A stretch of 64,000 bases of DNA from SG8-4 sp964598225. Its GTDB lineage: Bacteria; Planctomycetota; Phycisphaerae; Sedimentisphaerales; Anaerobacaceae. The notes below the pieces were generated by a model. The model did not search any database. It was not told the origin of the DNA and saw only the letters and a list, made by a program, of their open reading frames with translations. The position numbers were made by a program, and so were the translations under genes. The stretch covers positions 1-64,000 of the forward strand of contig CAZRBG010000029.1 in assembly GCA_964598225.1 (NCBI GenBank), in the 5' to 3' direction. This document shows, one piece after another, positions 63,519-64,000 of the stretch; positions within the stretch are counted from its first letter, which is position 1, and the number at the start of each line of letters is the position of its first letter.

Positions 63519-64000
63519 TTATTCCGCCCAGAGCGAGTTGATTAGACTTACCGTCCTGTCGACGAGGAGGTCCCCGCCTTTCGGACCGACAAGGCTGCTG
63601 TGAACTACAGCGCTGTAATGACCGCCTCGAACAGCTTTTTCCGTGGGCAGGTATGTCCCAGGTCCGGCCAACTGCACGATAAAGGTCTGTATCGCTTTGC
63701 TGCGGGCCTTTATGCGAATCCCGTAGTCCGTGAACAGCTCGAAAGAATTGGTACATATCGCAGCGTCTCCGATGCGCAGGACGTGCAGTTCCATCTCATA
63801 CGTCGGGTTCGGATCGGTCTTCTGCCTCTTGAATCGTTCCACAGTTACGCCGTACCATTTCATCCGCCGATGCTGCCTCGCGGCCGCCTCGGGATTCTGG
63901 GCGATGAGGTCTTGGGCCTTTTTGACCTGGGCTTTTGCCTCGGCGTATTCATCTTCCGCGACCGGACGCATCGGAAGCTCGATCTTCTCGACTTTGTGAA
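63519..64000 (-). CDS. Neutral ceramidase-family protein (5' partial, C-terminal part)
   Basis: The frame is open to the right window edge, so the gene begins outside; only the last ~160 residues are here. AAICTNSFELFTDYGIRIKA, IQTFIVQLAGPGTYLPTEKA, GGHYSAVVHSSLVGPKGGDL and VDRTVSLINSLW match the C-terminus of planctomycete proteins annotated as neutral/alkaline non-lysosomal ceramidase family. Catalytic residues would lie outside. Real substrate unknown. Confidence 0.75.
   Translation of the reverse strand, partial: HKVEKIELPMRPVAEDEYAEAKAQVKKAQDLIAQNPEAAARQHRRMKWYGVTVERFKRQKTDPNPTYEMELHVLRIGDAAICTNSFELFTDYGIRIKARSKAIQTFIVQLAGPGTYLPTEKAVRGGHYSAVVHSSLVGPKGGDLLVDRTVSLINSLWAE

Noticed and set aside
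1..64000. CRISPR arrays
   Set aside because: No regularly spaced short repeats with unique spacers were seen; the repeats present are palindromic dispersed elements and one 79-base pair.

Overview
The window looks like a chromosomal stretch from a planctomycete of the Phycisphaerae / Sedimentisphaerales type, possibly a metagenome-assembled genome. This is inferred from the gene repertoire: polysaccharide lyases and right-handed beta-helix proteins, a Tat-exported Gfo/Idh/MocA oxidoreductase, an FGly-type sulfatase, a ThuA-like protein, a PQQ-type beta-propeller, many prepilin-like proteins, a CSEQ-type alpha-2-macroglobulin and H-x-DG prepilins. No rRNA or tRNA gene was seen.

Layout. 1-4.4 kb: carbohydrate-active region with a 5'-truncated PL10-type pectate lyase, a second beta-helix lyase, a DgkA-type kinase and a large beta-helix protein. 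4.4-5.8 kb: DUF2752 protein and an inositol-monophosphatase-family enzyme. 5.9-7.2 kb: three overlapping small genes of unknown function with their own promoter-like site. 7.4-18.4 kb: a nine-gene minus-strand type II secretion / pseudopilus operon (gspE, gspF, two long pseudopilins, gspG, H, I, J and a very large gspK) without secretin, gspC, L, M or prepilin peptidase. 18.6-21.5 kb: lipoprotein-like protein, MgtE, a HEAT-like protein. 21.7-26.0 kb: plus-strand operon behind a consensus promoter, made of a PilT ATPase, a membrane-anchored GspE-like protein that has lost its ATPase motifs, and a CvpA-like membrane protein. 26.3-31.9 kb: a repeat-rich accessory region carrying two AT-rich genes of unknown function, the best candidate for an undescribed system. 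31.9-38.6 kb: EF-G paralogue, second pilT plus pilB, cinA and an orphan antitoxin-like gene. 38.6-50.7 kb: mostly housekeeping and metabolic single genes (H-x-DG prepilin, LRR protein, SDR and sorbitol-type dehydrogenases, glutaminyl cyclase, YchF-type GTPase/ATPase, precorrin-2 dehydrogenase, rplU, class IV aminotransferase, twin SGNH hydrolase, GNAT, membrane protein, ThuA). 50.7-64 kb: exported proteins: beta-propeller, duplicated NIDO-like protein, a decayed sulfatase pseudogene, a 1961-residue alpha-2-macroglobulin, a Gfo/Idh/MocA protein and a ceramidase-family fragment running off the end.

Five genes of the GspE/PilB/PilT secretion ATPase superfamily lie within about 21 kb, one of them catalytically degenerate, so envelope-spanning pilus/secretion machinery dominates the first half of the window. 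Intergenic regions carry short dispersed palindromic repeats. Start codons were chosen by Shine-Dalgarno sequence, signal peptide and overlap with neighbours; several therefore lie inside longer open frames.
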